This document shows, in pieces, positions 8,170 through 20,380 of a DNA stretch of 35,311 nt. The position numbers and the translations under genes were made by a program. Location: positions 13,383 to 48,693 of the forward strand of contig PNAM01000111.1 of NCBI GenBank assembly GCA_003170275.1, written 5' to 3'. Within the stretch, counting starts at the first letter, position 1. Each line of letters starts with the position of its first letter. The notes under the pieces are model-generated. The model was not told where the DNA came from and ran no database searches. It saw only the letters and a list, made by a program, of their open reading frames with translations. Origin of the DNA: Myxococcales bacterium (lineage in GTDB: Bacteria; Myxococcota_A; Polyangia; Palsa-1104).

Positions 8170-10722
8170 ATGGCGGATCGTACGACGAAGAGCAAGGCGG
8201 CGAAGAAGAGCAAGTCGGCGCAGAAGAAGCCGGCGCCGGTCAAGAAGCCGGTGGTCAAGGCGGCGCTGAAGAGCAAGGCGGCGGTCGGAAAGCCGATCGC
8301 GGCGAAGAAGCCGATCGCGAAAGCGAAGCTGCTCGCCAAGCCGAAGGTCGCGGCGAAGAAGCCGGTCGCGAAGGCGGCGGCCGCGGCGAAGAAGCCGGTC
8401 GCGGCGAAGAAGCCGGTCGCGAAAGCGAAGCTGCTCGCCAGTCCGAAGGTCGCGGCGAAGAAGCCTGCGGTCAAGCCGAAGGCGATCGCTGCGCAGCGTC
8501 CTGCGAAGGCCGTGCGCGCGGCGCCGAAGCTCGATCCCGACAAGACGCCCGAGCCGGAGCCGCTTCCCGAGCCGCCGCCCGGTCCGGAGCCGGTCCGTGA
8601 TCCCGAGCCCGAGCCGCAGCCGTCGGGTGGGCTGCAGGTTCACAGGCTCACCGGTGATCCGCTGCTGCCGCGCGACCGCAAGACCGATCCGATCCGGCGG
8701 CCGTCGAGCGGTCGCCCGCCGGCGCCACCCGTCGCAGCGACGCCGGCACCGATCGATCCCACCTGGGGCGCGCCGGCCAAGGCCGCTCCGGCTGCGCAGC
8801 CGAAAGCCAAGAGCGAGTTCAACGAGTTCTGGTCGCAGCCCGAGCCCGCGCGCGTGCCGGCCGCCGTGCCGCCGCGGCCGCCGAACGGTGCGCCGCCCGC
8901 TTCAGCGCAGCCGCAGCAGCCGCAGCAACAGCAACCGCGAGACGATTCGTTCGGCGAAGGCGATGGTCGCCGTCGTCGCCGTCGCCGTCGTCGCCGCGGA
9001 AGCAGCCGGATCCTGCGCGGCCCGGACGGGCAGCCGATCCTCGGGCCGGACGGTCAGCCGATCCTGCGCGAGCCGCCTCCGGGCGGGCAGCCGGGCCAGC
9101 CGCCGCAGCAGCAGCACCATCAGCAGCGCCATCATCAGCAGCCGCAGCCGCCGCTCGATCCGATCGTCCGGCGCTTGCGCCGCCAGTTCAACCTGCGCGA
9201 CTTCCGGCCGGGACAGGAGCAGGTGATCCGCGATCTGCTCGCCGGGCGCGACGTGCTGGCGATCATGCCGACCGGCGCGGGCAAGTCGCTCACCTATCAG
9301 CTCACGGCGTTCGAGCTGCCAGGCGTCACGGTGGTGGTCTCGCCGCTGCTCGCGCTCATGAGCGATCAGCTGATCAAGCTGCGCAAGACCGGTGCGGTCG
9401 GCGCACGCCTCGACTCGACCGAGACCGTCAAGGAAAAGCGCGCCACGCTCGAGCGCATCGAGGAAGGGCGCCACAAGATCATCTACGTGACGCCCGAGCG
9501 CGCCGCCTCGGGACAGCTGCTGCAGGAGCTCGGCGGGCAGAAGGTCTCGCTGTTCGTCGTCGACGAAGCGCACTGCGTCTCGGAGTGGGGTCACGATTTC
9601 CGGCCCGCTTATTTGAGCCTCAAGCAGTGCGTGCAGGCGCTCACCGCCTACTGCGACGGCAAGCGGCCGCCGGTGCTGGCGCTCACCGCGACCGCGACGC
9701 CGCAGGTCGCCGACGACATCATCAGCCAGCTCGACCTGAAGGACGCCGATCGCGTCCACACCGGCTTCAACCGCCCGTCGCTGGGCTTCGACGTGCGGTT
9801 GGTCGACGATCTGAAAAAGCAGGTGCGGCGCCTGCTCAGGCTCGTGCGGCGCATCAAGGGGCCGGGCATCGTCTACTGCTCGACCGTGCGCGACGTCGAG
9901 GCGCTGTACGGCGCGCTGCCGGTGCTCGGGCTGCGCGTGGGCATGTACCACGGCAAGATGACCAAGAACGAGCGCGACGAGTCGCAGCGCGCGTTCATGC
10001 GCAACAACCCGCGCATCATGGTCGCCACCAATGCGTTCGGCCTGGGCGTGGACAAGCCGGACATCCGCTTCGTGATCCACTACAACGTGCCCGGCTCGAT
10101 CGAGCAGTACTACCAGGAGGCGGGGCGCGCGGGGCGCGATGGGCGGCCGTCGCGCTGCATCCTCTTGTACAACCCCAACGACGAGGCGGTGCAGGAGTTC
10201 TTCGTCGGCGACAAGTATCCGGGCAAGAGCGAGTTCCGGCGCGTGGTGTTCGCGCTCGAGCAGGGCGAAGGCAACCTGAAGGAAGTGGCGCTCAACGCCG
10301 AGACCTCGCAGGCCAAGGCGCGCGTGGTGCTGAATGCGCTGCGCGACCAGGGCTTCGTCAAGGAGGACGGCACGCTGTTCAGCCTGGGGCAAAAGCCCGA
10401 CGATCTGACCATCGGCCGCGCGGCCGAGGAGTACCGCAAGCGCCGCGAGAACGATCGCGGCAAGCTCGAGGCGATGATCCGCTACGCGCGCTCGACGCGC
10501 TGCCGCGTCAAGATCCTGCTCGAGTACTTCGGCGAGCAGGAGGTTCCGCTCTGCAAGCGCTGCGACAATTGCCTTAAGTACGGTGAGGACGCGACCAAGG
10601 AGCGCATCGTCGATCTGATGTCGCCGATCGAGGTCGAGGAGATGGAGGACGAGCGCGAGCCGCTCCCCGAGATCCCCGAGCCACCGCCGCCGCCTCGCAA
10701 AGATCCGACGCACATGTTCTAG
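8170..10722 (+). CDS. recQ: RecQ-family ATP-dependent DNA helicase with long basic N-terminal tail
   Basis: The ATG at 8170 follows GAAGGGAAGGGGA, a strong ribosome binding site; the frame is open further upstream without support. The 850-residue product has about 320 extra residues before the helicase. First comes a Lys/Ala/Pro-rich tail like histone H1 (AAKKPVAKAKLLA repeats, residues 1-120), then a Pro/Glu linker, an Arg10 run and a Gln/His-rich stretch. The helicase is complete: MPTGAGKS (366-373), DEAHC (465-469), SEWGHDFRPAY, ALTATATP, TNAFGLGVDKPDIR and QEAGRAGRDG. The RecQ zinc site is Cys778, Cys795, Cys798, Cys801, the same C-x16-C-x2-C-x2-C spacing as in E. coli RecQ. A small winged-helix-like segment lies between motif VI and the zinc site. 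The usual RQC and HRDC domains after the zinc site are missing: only about 50 residues follow. It unwinds 3'-5' in recombination and repair. Confidence 0.95.
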   Translation: MADRTTKSKAAKKSKSAQKKPAPVKKPVVKAALKSKAAVGKPIAAKKPIAKAKLLAKPKVAAKKPVAKAAAAAKKPVAAKKPVAKAKLLASPKVAAKKPAVKPKAIAAQRPAKAVRAAPKLDPDKTPEPEPLPEPPPGPEPVRDPEPEPQPSGGLQVHRLTGDPLLPRDRKTDPIRRPSSGRPPAPPVAATPAPIDPTWGAPAKAAPAAQPKAKSEFNEFWSQPEPARVPAAVPPRPPNGAPPASAQPQQPQQQQPRDDSFGEGDGRRRRRRRRRRGSSRILRGPDGQPILGPDGQPILREPPPGGQPGQPPQQQHHQQRHHQQPQPPLDPIVRRLRRQFNLRDFRPGQEQVIRDLLAGRDVLAIMPTGAGKSLTYQLTAFELPGVTVVVSPLLALMSDQLIKLRKTGAVGARLDSTETVKEKRATLERIEEGRHKIIYVTPERAASGQLLQELGGQKVSLFVVDEAHCVSEWGHDFRPAYLSLKQCVQALTAYCDGKRPPVLALTATATPQVADDIISQLDLKDADRVHTGFNRPSLGFDVRLVDDLKKQVRRLLRLVRRIKGPGIVYCSTVRDVEALYGALPVLGLRVGMYHGKMTKNERDESQRAFMRNNPRIMVATNAFGLGVDKPDIRFVIHYNVPGSIEQYYQEAGRAGRDGRPSRCILLYNPNDEAVQEFFVGDKYPGKSEFRRVVFALEQGEGNLKEVALNAETSQAKARVVLNALRDQGFVKEDGTLFSLGQKPDDLTIGRAAEEYRKRRENDRGKLEAMIRYARSTRCRVKILLEYFGEQEVPLCKRCDNCLKYGEDATKERIVDLMSPIEVEEMEDEREPLPEIPEPPPPPRKDPTHMF
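8291..8467 (+). repeat. 102-bp offset direct repeat encoding the histone-like tail of RecQ
   Basis: About 75 bases starting at 8291 recur starting at 8393, with few mismatches; the 24 bases from 8315 are identical to those from 8417. The offset of 102 bases is exactly 34 codons, so the reading frame is kept. The duplicated unit encodes AAKKP-AKAKLLA-PKVAAKKP. This marks recent expansion or contraction of the basic tail. Confidence 0.8.
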
Positions 10723-12341
10723 CTGTTTCGCGGCAGCTCGATGGTGAAGGTCGCGCCCTCGCCGAGGGTGCTCTCGACGCCGATGGTGCCGCCGTGCGCG
10801 TCGAGGATCTGGCGCACCAGATACAAGCCGAGCCCGAGGCCGCCGAAGTTGCGCGCCGAGACTGCTCGTTCGAAGCGCGCGAAGATCTTGGCCTGCACCT
10901 CGGGCGGGATGCCGATGCCGCGGTCGCGCACCACCAGCCGCGCCGCCGCCGGCGTCGACGAGAGCGCGAGCGCGATCGGCTCACCGGCGCCGTACTTGAT
11001 CGCGTTGGAGATCAGGTTGGTGACCACCTGCTCGAGCCGCACCTTGTCCCACTGGCCGAGGATCGGTCCGGGCGCGACGATCTCGACCGTGCAGCCGGCG
11101 TGGTGCAGCTCATCGGCCAGGCGCGCCGCGATCTCGGTGACCAGTTCGCGCAGGTCCACTTCTTCGAGCTGCAGGTGCAGCCCGTGCTCGCGGAGGTGCG
11201 ACACGTCGAGCAGGTCCTGCACCAGAGAGGTCAGGCGGCGCACCTGCCGGCTCGACACCTCGAGCAGATGGGTCAGCCGCTCGGGCGATCGATCCAGTGT
11301 GCCCTGCCTGGCGATCCGGCTCACGCTCTGCATCTGCAGCCCGAGGGACGTGAGCGGGGTCTTCAGCTCGTGCGACGCGTTCGACAAGAACTCATCGCGC
11401 ACGCGCACCGCCTCCTCGATGCGCAAGCGGGCCTCGACCTTCTCGGTGACGTCCGCCGCGTGGATCATCACGCCGTCGCCGCTCGGAGTTCGCTGGCACA
11501 CGAAGTCGAGATAGAAGATCTGCGGCGTGCCGGCGCGATCGAGCCGCAGCGCGAGCTCCTTGCCGACGAACGGCTTGCCGCGCGCGTACACGCGGTCGAG
11601 CACCGCGACCACGCCCTGCTTGACCAGGTCGGGCAGCGCCTCGCGCACGGCGTGGCCGATGATCTCGCGACCGCCGAGCAGCGCGCGCACCGGCGCGTTG
11701 GCCAGCTCGAAGGTGTGCTCGGGCCCGTGCGTGAGCGCCATCAACGAGGGCGCGTCCATGAACAGCGTGCGAAACCGCTGGCGCTGGCGCTCGGCCTCCG
11801 CCTCGGCGCGCTTGCGCTCGGTGATGTCGGAGATGAACGCGCTGAAGTAGCGCTTGCCGCCCTCGTGGATGGGCGTCACCGCCAGCTCGACGGGAAACTC
11901 GCTCGCGTCGCGCGTGAGCGCGAGGGTCTCGAAGCGCCGGCCGAGGAGGCGAGGCTCGCCGCCCGCGACCAGCCGTCGCCAGCCGTGCTCATGCGCCTGG
12001 CGCAGCCGCTCGGGCACGATGAGCTCCGCGAGCAGCCGGCCGATCACCTCGTCGCGCGACCAGCCGAACATCCGTTCGGCTTGCAGGTTCCAGCCGATGA
12101 TCCGTCCGTGCTCGTCCATGCCGATCACCGCGTCGAGCGCGTGATCGAGCACTGCGCGCATGTGGCGCTCCGATGCGACCAGCAGGCGGGCGGCGAGCAG
12201 CACCGACACCGAGATCGCGAGCAGCGCGAACAGCCAACCGAGCGCCGCGCCGGCCATGAGGGAGAGCGCCAACAGGACCCCTATCAGCGGCACGCCGAAC
12301 CAGCGGGCGAGGGCCAACCGGTGGTGTCGGGTGCGGGCCAT
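10719..12341 (-). CDS. Membrane-anchored PAS sensor histidine kinase
   Basis: A 540-residue sensor kinase. Two adjacent hydrophobic segments (residues 14-30 and 33-52) form a short membrane hairpin with almost no periplasmic loop. A PAS domain follows (about 60-175: MDEHGRIIGWN, FSAFISDITERK), then a second, weaker PAS (about 185-300). The HisKA helix has the phospho-acceptor His324 in SHELKTPLTSL. The ATPase domain has the N box NLISNAIKYG, G1 DRGIGIPPE, F box IFARFER and G2 GGLGLGLYL. All catalytic motifs are intact. Signals are probably sensed at the membrane or in the cytoplasm by the PAS domains. No response regulator is in the window, so it is an orphan, which is common in myxobacteria. 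Its stop lies inside the CTAG that also ends recQ. Confidence 0.93.
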   Translation of the reverse strand: MARTRHHRLALARWFGVPLIGVLLALSLMAGAALGWLFALLAISVSVLLAARLLVASERHMRAVLDHALDAVIGMDEHGRIIGWNLQAERMFGWSRDEVIGRLLAELIVPERLRQAHEHGWRRLVAGGEPRLLGRRFETLALTRDASEFPVELAVTPIHEGGKRYFSAFISDITERKRAEAEAERQRQRFRTLFMDAPSLMALTHGPEHTFELANAPVRALLGGREIIGHAVREALPDLVKQGVVAVLDRVYARGKPFVGKELALRLDRAGTPQIFYLDFVCQRTPSGDGVMIHAADVTEKVEARLRIEEAVRVRDEFLSNASHELKTPLTSLGLQMQSVSRIARQGTLDRSPERLTHLLEVSSRQVRRLTSLVQDLLDVSHLREHGLHLQLEEVDLRELVTEIAARLADELHHAGCTVEIVAPGPILGQWDKVRLEQVVTNLISNAIKYGAGEPIALALSSTPAAARLVVRDRGIGIPPEVQAKIFARFERAVSARNFGGLGLGLYLVRQILDAHGGTIGVESTLGEGATFTIELPRNS

Positions 12342-12386
12342 CTATTGGGAATGCTGCAAGGACGGATCCCGCGGCGCGGCTGCTTG

Positions 12387-12539
12387 CTAGCCGACGGTGC
12401 ACGTCGGGCACGCCGGGGATGTCCCACGGCACATCGATGTCGGCACGCGATCGATCAGATCAGGCGCGTGCAGCTCGTTGATCACGCCGATCAACAGCTC
12501 GGTGCGCTTGCTGCCGCCGGCCGCGATGGCCGCGGCCAT
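12387..12539 (-). CDS. Small protein (50 residues) with Cys/Ser/Thr-rich C-terminus
   Basis: A short reading frame beginning at the only ATG available (12537-12539), 26 bases after the stop of the PEGA/TPR gene. Codon use is strongly that of a real gene here: 44 of 50 codons end in G or C. The product starts MAAAIAAGGSKRTELLIGVI, continues as a likely helix and ends SMCRGTSPACPTCTVG with three cysteines. I do not recognise it. The layout of helical leader plus Cys/Ser/Thr-rich tail resembles ribosomally made, modified peptide precursors, but no modifying enzyme is nearby. The Shine-Dalgarno is unclear (AAGGGG lies about 20 bases upstream). Probably the last gene of the kinase/PEGA operon, 45 bases before the histidine kinase start. 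Confidence 0.5.
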   Translation of the reverse strand: MAAAIAAGGSKRTELLIGVINELHAPDLIDRVPTSMCRGTSPACPTCTVG

Positions 12540-12565
12540 TGCGAGGAGGCTGAGCGCTCGCCCCT

Positions 12566-13549
12566 TCAGTTGACACCCTGAACGCCGGGCGAGAGCGTGC
12601 CGGCGAGCGGCTGCGGCTGCGACAGCCCGACGCCCAGCCCCACGCCCACGCCGGCCACGACCAGCACCAGCGGCGTCCAGAAATACCAGCGCTCGTAGAT
12701 GCGCGGCTTGTGCAGCGCTGCCGAGAGCACCACCGTCACCTCGCGCGCCTGCCCGGCGGCGATCACCAGCTCCTCGCGGTGGATCGCGTACTTGGCCGCG
12801 CTCACCTCGAGCGTATGGCCGCCGGTGCCGAGCTCGGCGTCGACCGGCGCGTAGCCGATCGACTTGCCGTCGATGCTCACCGTCGACAACGGCACCGACG
12901 CGACGATGTGCACCTTGCCGGTGTGCGGGATCAGCTCGAGCGCAAAGTGCAGCGCCATCGGCACGCCAGCGGTGACCAGCAGCTCCTTGCGCACCGGCTT
13001 GTAGCCCTCGGCGGTGACGTCGATCTGATGGCTGCCGGCGGCCAGCCCGAGCGCCTTGGGCAGCGGCGCCTGGCCCAGCGTGCGTCCGTCGACGGCGACG
13101 GCCGCGCCCGGCGGCAGCACGTCGAAGGTCACGTCGGCGAGCAGCGCGCGCATCTCGGCGATCAGCTGCTCGACCTCGGTCTTGCGCTCCGGCGCGAGCG
13201 CGGTGCTCTCGGCGAGGAACTGTCCGAGCGTGTCGATCGCCTCGCCGTAGCGGAACAGCGACTTCTGGGTGAGCCCGATGTTGTAGAGCACGCCGGAGGT
13301 CTTGTGCAGCCGATAGGCTTCGTTGAACTCGGCCAGCGCGGCGTTGAAGTTGCCGTCGTTGTAGAGCGCGACGCCTTGCTGGAAGTGCACCTTGGCCGTT
13401 TCGAGACCGCCGTTGTCGGCGGGCGCAGGTGCAGGTGCAGGTGCAGGCGCAGGTGCAGGCGCAGGTGCAGGCGTGGGTTGCTGGGCGTGGGCGATGCCCA
13501 TCGAGGTGCACAACGCTAGACCAACGAGGAGCGGCAGGCTCGGTCGCAT
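12566..13549 (-). CDS. Secreted TPR/PEGA-domain protein with membrane anchor
   Basis: A 327-residue protein starting at the ATG 13547-13549 behind AGGAGA, eight bases after the kinase stop. A signal peptide (LPLLVGLALCTSMGIAHA) is followed by an (Ala-Pro)n linker, then a TPR-like helix pair (AKVHFQQGVALYNDGNFNAALAEF...YNIGLTQ). Two PEGA-type beta domains follow: VTFDVLPPGAAVAVDGRTLG with GSHQIDVTAEGYKP, and VHIVASVPLSTVSIDGKSIG with GGHTLEVSAAKY. Near the C-terminus a hydrophobic segment (WTPLVLVVAGVGVGLGVGL) probably anchors it in the inner membrane. PEGA domains are extracytoplasmic and often occur on myxobacterial kinases, as in the neighbour. Co-transcription with the kinase suggests they act in one envelope signalling unit; that is inference. 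Confidence 0.85.
   Translation of the reverse strand: MRPSLPLLVGLALCTSMGIAHAQQPTPAPAPAPAPAPAPAPAPADNGGLETAKVHFQQGVALYNDGNFNAALAEFNEAYRLHKTSGVLYNIGLTQKSLFRYGEAIDTLGQFLAESTALAPERKTEVEQLIAEMRALLADVTFDVLPPGAAVAVDGRTLGQAPLPKALGLAAGSHQIDVTAEGYKPVRKELLVTAGVPMALHFALELIPHTGKVHIVASVPLSTVSIDGKSIGYAPVDAELGTGGHTLEVSAAKYAIHREELVIAAGQAREVTVVLSAALHKPRIYERWYFWTPLVLVVAGVGVGLGVGLSQPQPLAGTLSPGVQGVN
13422..13475 (-). repeat. Hexanucleotide repeat encoding (Ala-Pro)n
   Basis: Nine tandem hexamers of GGTGCA/GGCGCA (last one GGCGTG, plus-strand reading) encode the Ala-Pro linker just after the signal peptide of the PEGA/TPR protein. Slippage would change linker length by two residues per unit without shifting the frame. 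Confidence 0.85.
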
Positions 13550-13557
13550 GGTGTCTC

Positions 13558-15141
<1,584 letters not shown>

Positions 15142-15147
15142 GGTATT

Positions 15148-15158
15148 CCCCTTCGGGG
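15148..15158 (-). promoter_or_regulatory. Hairpin enclosing the kinase ribosome binding site
   Basis: On the mRNA strand CCCC-GAA-GGGG (15158 to 15148) can fold on itself, and the GGGG half is the core of the ribosome binding site (AAGGGG) for the GTG start at 15141. The stem is only 4 bp with a tight loop, so the effect may be small; it could lower translation of the kinase relative to glpD. Confidence 0.3.
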
Positions 15159-15195
15159 AGGTAGCTTACCGCGTAGTTGGGGCGATTTCCAGCGG

Positions 15196-16859
15196 TCAGC
15201 CACCAGCGTTTGCGCGCTGGGGGGACTCGGAGCGGAACTGCCGGGTGACTCCGACGATCTCGCGGTAGCGGGTCGCCTGCCGCTCGGTCTCGGCCGGGGT
15301 CCAGGCGAGCTTGAGCGCCATGCGTTCCGCCACCTTGCGCGCGGCCGCCAGCCCTTGATCTCGCGCGCGTAACAGGAGCGGGACGCGCCGGCCGAGCACG
15401 TCCTCGACGGTCTGCGCCTGCTCCTCGTCGACGGCGACATCGACCTGCGCGAGGATGTACGGCGTCTCCGGATCGAGGCGCGCCCCCAGCGCGGGCTCGC
15501 TCTTGATGCGCGCCACCACGCCGCGTGCGCGCACGCCGTAGGTGTTGGCCAGGTGCTTGGCGATCACCGCGTCCACTACGCCGCCGGCGGCGAGCTCGTC
15601 GGCGAGCGTCTGCACCGCGGCCAGCCCGTCGAGCCCGAGCGCGCCCGGCAGCGGCCGCTCCTCGGTTGCGCAGGCGGGCAGCGGTTCTCCGCCGAGCTGC
15701 TCGCCCGCGCGCTGCACCACCTCGGCGGCCATGCGCCGGAAGGTGGTGAGCTTGCCGCCGGCGATGGTGACCAGGCCCGGCCGCGACAGGATGTGATGCT
15801 CGCGCGAGACGTCCGAGGCCGACGCCACGTCGGCGTTGGGCTTGATGAGAGGCCGCAGCCCGGCCCAGGTTGCCAGCACGTCGTCGAAGGTCAGCTTGGC
15901 GTCGGGGAAGTAGCGGTTGGCGAGCTCGAGCAGGTACTGCACGTCGCTCGCGGTGGCGCGCACGTCCTCGGGCCGCCCGTCGTAGAAGGTGTCGGTGGTG
16001 CCGATCACCGTGCGGTCCGGGCCCGCCGGCAGGCAGAACACCACGCGCCGCTTCTCCTTCATCACGACCGCGTGGTGCACGCGCAGCCGCTCGGCGTCGA
16101 CCACCAGGTGGATGCCCTTCGACGTCGACAAGATCGGCTTCTCGGCGGCGAGCTGCCGCACCTCGTCGCACCACGGACCGGTGGCGTTGATCACCACCTT
16201 GGCGCGCACCGCGAGCGGCTTGGCGTCGCGCTCGATCTGATCCTGCACCTCGGCGCCGACCACGCGATCGCCGTCCTTGAGCAGCTTGACCGCGCGCGTG
16301 TAGTTGATCACCTGCGCGCCCAGCCCGCGCGCATCGAGGGTGTTCTCCAGCGTCAGCCGCGCGTCGTCGGTGGCGCAGTCGTAGTAGAGGAGGCCCCCCT
16401 CGAGCTCGTCGCGCTTGAGCGACGGCTCGAGCTTGAACACCCGCTGCGCGCGCACCGTGCGGTGCAGCTTGGGCGACGAGAACTTCGACAGCCCGTCGTA
16501 GATCCATAGCCCCACGTCGAGCACGAACAGCCCCGGCCGATCGCGCTTGTACACCGGCACCAGGAACTCGATGGGCTTGACCAGGTGCGGCGCCACGCGC
16601 ATCAAGAGCGCGCGCTCGTTGGTGCCTTCGAACACCAGCTTGAACTGCGCGTGCTCCAGGTAGCGCAGCCCACCGTGCACCAGCTTCGACGACTTGGACG
16701 AGGTCCCCGACGCGAAATCGGTCTTCTCGACCAGCGCGACCTTGAGCCCGCGTAGCACCGCGTCGCGCGCGATCCCGGTGCCGGTCACGCCGCCGCCGAT
16801 CACCAGCAGATCGAAGCTGTCCGCCTGCAGCCGGCGGAAGATCGCGTCCCGTTCCGTGC

Positions 16860-16863
<4 letters not shown>
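15196..16863 (-). CDS. glpD: Aerobic glycerol-3-phosphate dehydrogenase
   Basis: A 555-residue FAD enzyme that oxidises sn-glycerol 3-phosphate to dihydroxyacetone phosphate at the inner face of the membrane and feeds electrons to quinone. The N-terminal Rossmann fingerprint is VIGGGVTGTGIARDA (residues 21-35). Then come ASGTSSKSSKLVHGGLRYLE, the family signature around the FAD, a middle DAO domain with GPWCDEVR, GTTDTFYDG and SRPGLVTIAGGKLTTFRRMA, and the C-terminal helical GlpD domain with ATRYREIVG. Length is near normal (E. coli GlpD 501), with a short tail. The ATG overlaps the aspS stop in ATGA, so translation is coupled to aspS, an unusual partner. No glpK, glpF or glpR is present in the window. 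Confidence 0.95.
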
Positions 16864-18698
<1,835 letters not shown>

Positions 18699-18704
18699 CG
18701 CGCG

Positions 18705-18732
18705 ACTATAACGCACCCCGCCAAATCGTCAA
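18705..18732 (-). promoter_or_regulatory. aspS promoter predicting a leaderless transcript
   Basis: On the minus strand TTGACG (18727-18732), 16-base spacer, TATAGT (18705-18710): 5/6 matches in each hexamer. Only six bases (CGCGCG) separate the -10 from the aspS ATG, so transcription should start on or next to the A of the start codon. Confidence 0.65.
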
Positions 18733-18763
18733 AGGAGCCGCCGCGAGAGCAGAGGCGAGGACA

Positions 18764-18793
18764 TTGACGTCATGCGTGCATTTGCCGTACGGT
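18764..18793 (+). promoter_or_regulatory. Possible promoter of the M23 peptidase gene
   Basis: TTGACG (18764-18769), 18-base spacer, TACGGT (18788-18793), ending 11 bases before the ATG at 18805. The -35 is strong and the -10 weak. It is divergent from the aspS promoter, with 31 bases between the two -35 boxes. Confidence 0.35.
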
Positions 18794-18804
18794 GATAGGG
18801 CTGC

Positions 18805-19755
18805 ATGCACGTCGAGCCCGCAACCTGCCCCGTGTGTGAAGCGCGCTACGACCCGCTCCGGTCGCGAGCGGTCGCGGTCCTCGACGGGCGCGTGCGCGCG
18901 TTCTGCTCGACCACGTGTATGGAGCGCGGGCGCCGGGGCGTGGAGCGCGCCCCCAGCCTGGCGGATGCGCTCGACATCATCCAGCCGCCACCGCGCTGGG
19001 ATCGCAAGTCGCTGGCCGTCGCCGGCGGGATCGCGCTGATGGTGGTCAGCCTGGTGGGCGTCGCCGGCCGGAACCTGTCGCGCGCGCCGACCCTGAGCGT
19101 CTCGGGCGGGAGCGCGCTGGCCGCCAAGCCGCCGTCGCACACGCCGACCAACGCCGAGGCGCTGGCCATGCTGCGGCCGAGCACCCTCGAAGAGAACGAC
19201 GTGTGGATCCATCCGCTCGCCGGCGGCCGCCACCTGCCCGAGCGCAACACGCGCCGCTTTGGCGCCGCGCGCGAAGGGCTGCGTCCCGAGGAGTGCATGG
19301 GCGGCCACTGCGGCGTCGACATCGGCACCGTCAAGGGCGACGTGGTGATGGCCTCGCACGACGGCGTGATCGAACGGGTCGAGCGCGATGCCGAGGTCGG
19401 CGGCCGGCGCGGCAACGAGGGCCGTTTCATCCGCATCAACCACAAGGGCGGCACCATCGTCACCTCCTACATCCACCTCGAGGGCATCCGCGAGGATCTG
19501 CGCCCAGGCGTGCCGGTCAAGGCCGGCGAGCCCATCGGCACCGTCGGTGACACCGGCGTGCACCAGTCGGGGCCGCACCTCCACTTCGCGGTCAGCGTGC
19601 GCACCTCGCCCGACGATCCGGAGCTGTTCATCGATCCCGAGCCGATGCTCCACTTGTGGCCGGTGCGCTCGCGCCCGCTCACCAACCTGCACGGAATGGA
19701 CGCCACGCCCCGCCCCCGCCACACCGCCCAGGTCGACAACCCCAAAGACATGTAA
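18805..19755 (+). CDS. TRASH-type zinc finger fused to membrane-anchored M23 (LytM) peptidase
   Basis: A 316-residue protein. Residues 8-38 hold Cys8-x2-Cys11 and FCSTTC (Cys34, Cys38), the pattern of TRASH/YHS-like treble-clef metal-binding domains. A membrane helix follows (about 69-87, SLAVAGGIALMVVSLVGVA), then a periplasmic M23 peptidase: His168 and Asp172 in HCGVDIG, His224 in SYIHLEG, His258 and His260 in PHLHF. All zinc ligands and catalytic histidines of lysostaphin-type endopeptidases are present, so it should cut peptidoglycan cross-links. The Cys domain on the cytoplasmic side of the helix is an unusual addition and may sense metal or redox state. Alone on its strand after aspS; 83 bases before cysC. 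Confidence 0.88.
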   Translation: MHVEPATCPVCEARYDPLRSRAVAVLDGRVRAFCSTTCMERGRRGVERAPSLADALDIIQPPPRWDRKSLAVAGGIALMVVSLVGVAGRNLSRAPTLSVSGGSALAAKPPSHTPTNAEALAMLRPSTLEENDVWIHPLAGGRHLPERNTRRFGAAREGLRPEECMGGHCGVDIGTVKGDVVMASHDGVIERVERDAEVGGRRGNEGRFIRINHKGGTIVTSYIHLEGIREDLRPGVPVKAGEPIGTVGDTGVHQSGPHLHFAVSVRTSPDDPELFIDPEPMLHLWPVRSRPLTNLHGMDATPRPRHTAQVDNPKDM

Positions 19756-19765
19756 CGCCTGCGTC

Positions 19766-19794
19766 TTGACAACGCGGCGCGTCTTGGCCACATT
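19766..19794 (+). promoter_or_regulatory. Possible cysC promoter
   Basis: A perfect -35 TTGACA (19766-19771), 17-base spacer and a poor -10 CACATT (19789-19794). Predicted start near 19801, with a leader of about 38 bases containing the cysC ribosome binding site (AAGAAGGGA). Confidence 0.4.
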
Positions 19795-19838
19795 TCGACC
19801 TAGGGCTCGCTTACCCCACAAGAAGGGAACTACACGAA

Positions 19839-20378
<540 letters not shown>

Positions 20379-20380
20379 CG

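Noticed and set aside
13422..13475. Tandem hexamers as a CRISPR or integration site
   Set aside because: The unit is six bases with no spacers and encodes an Ala-Pro linker in frame; it is a coding microsatellite.
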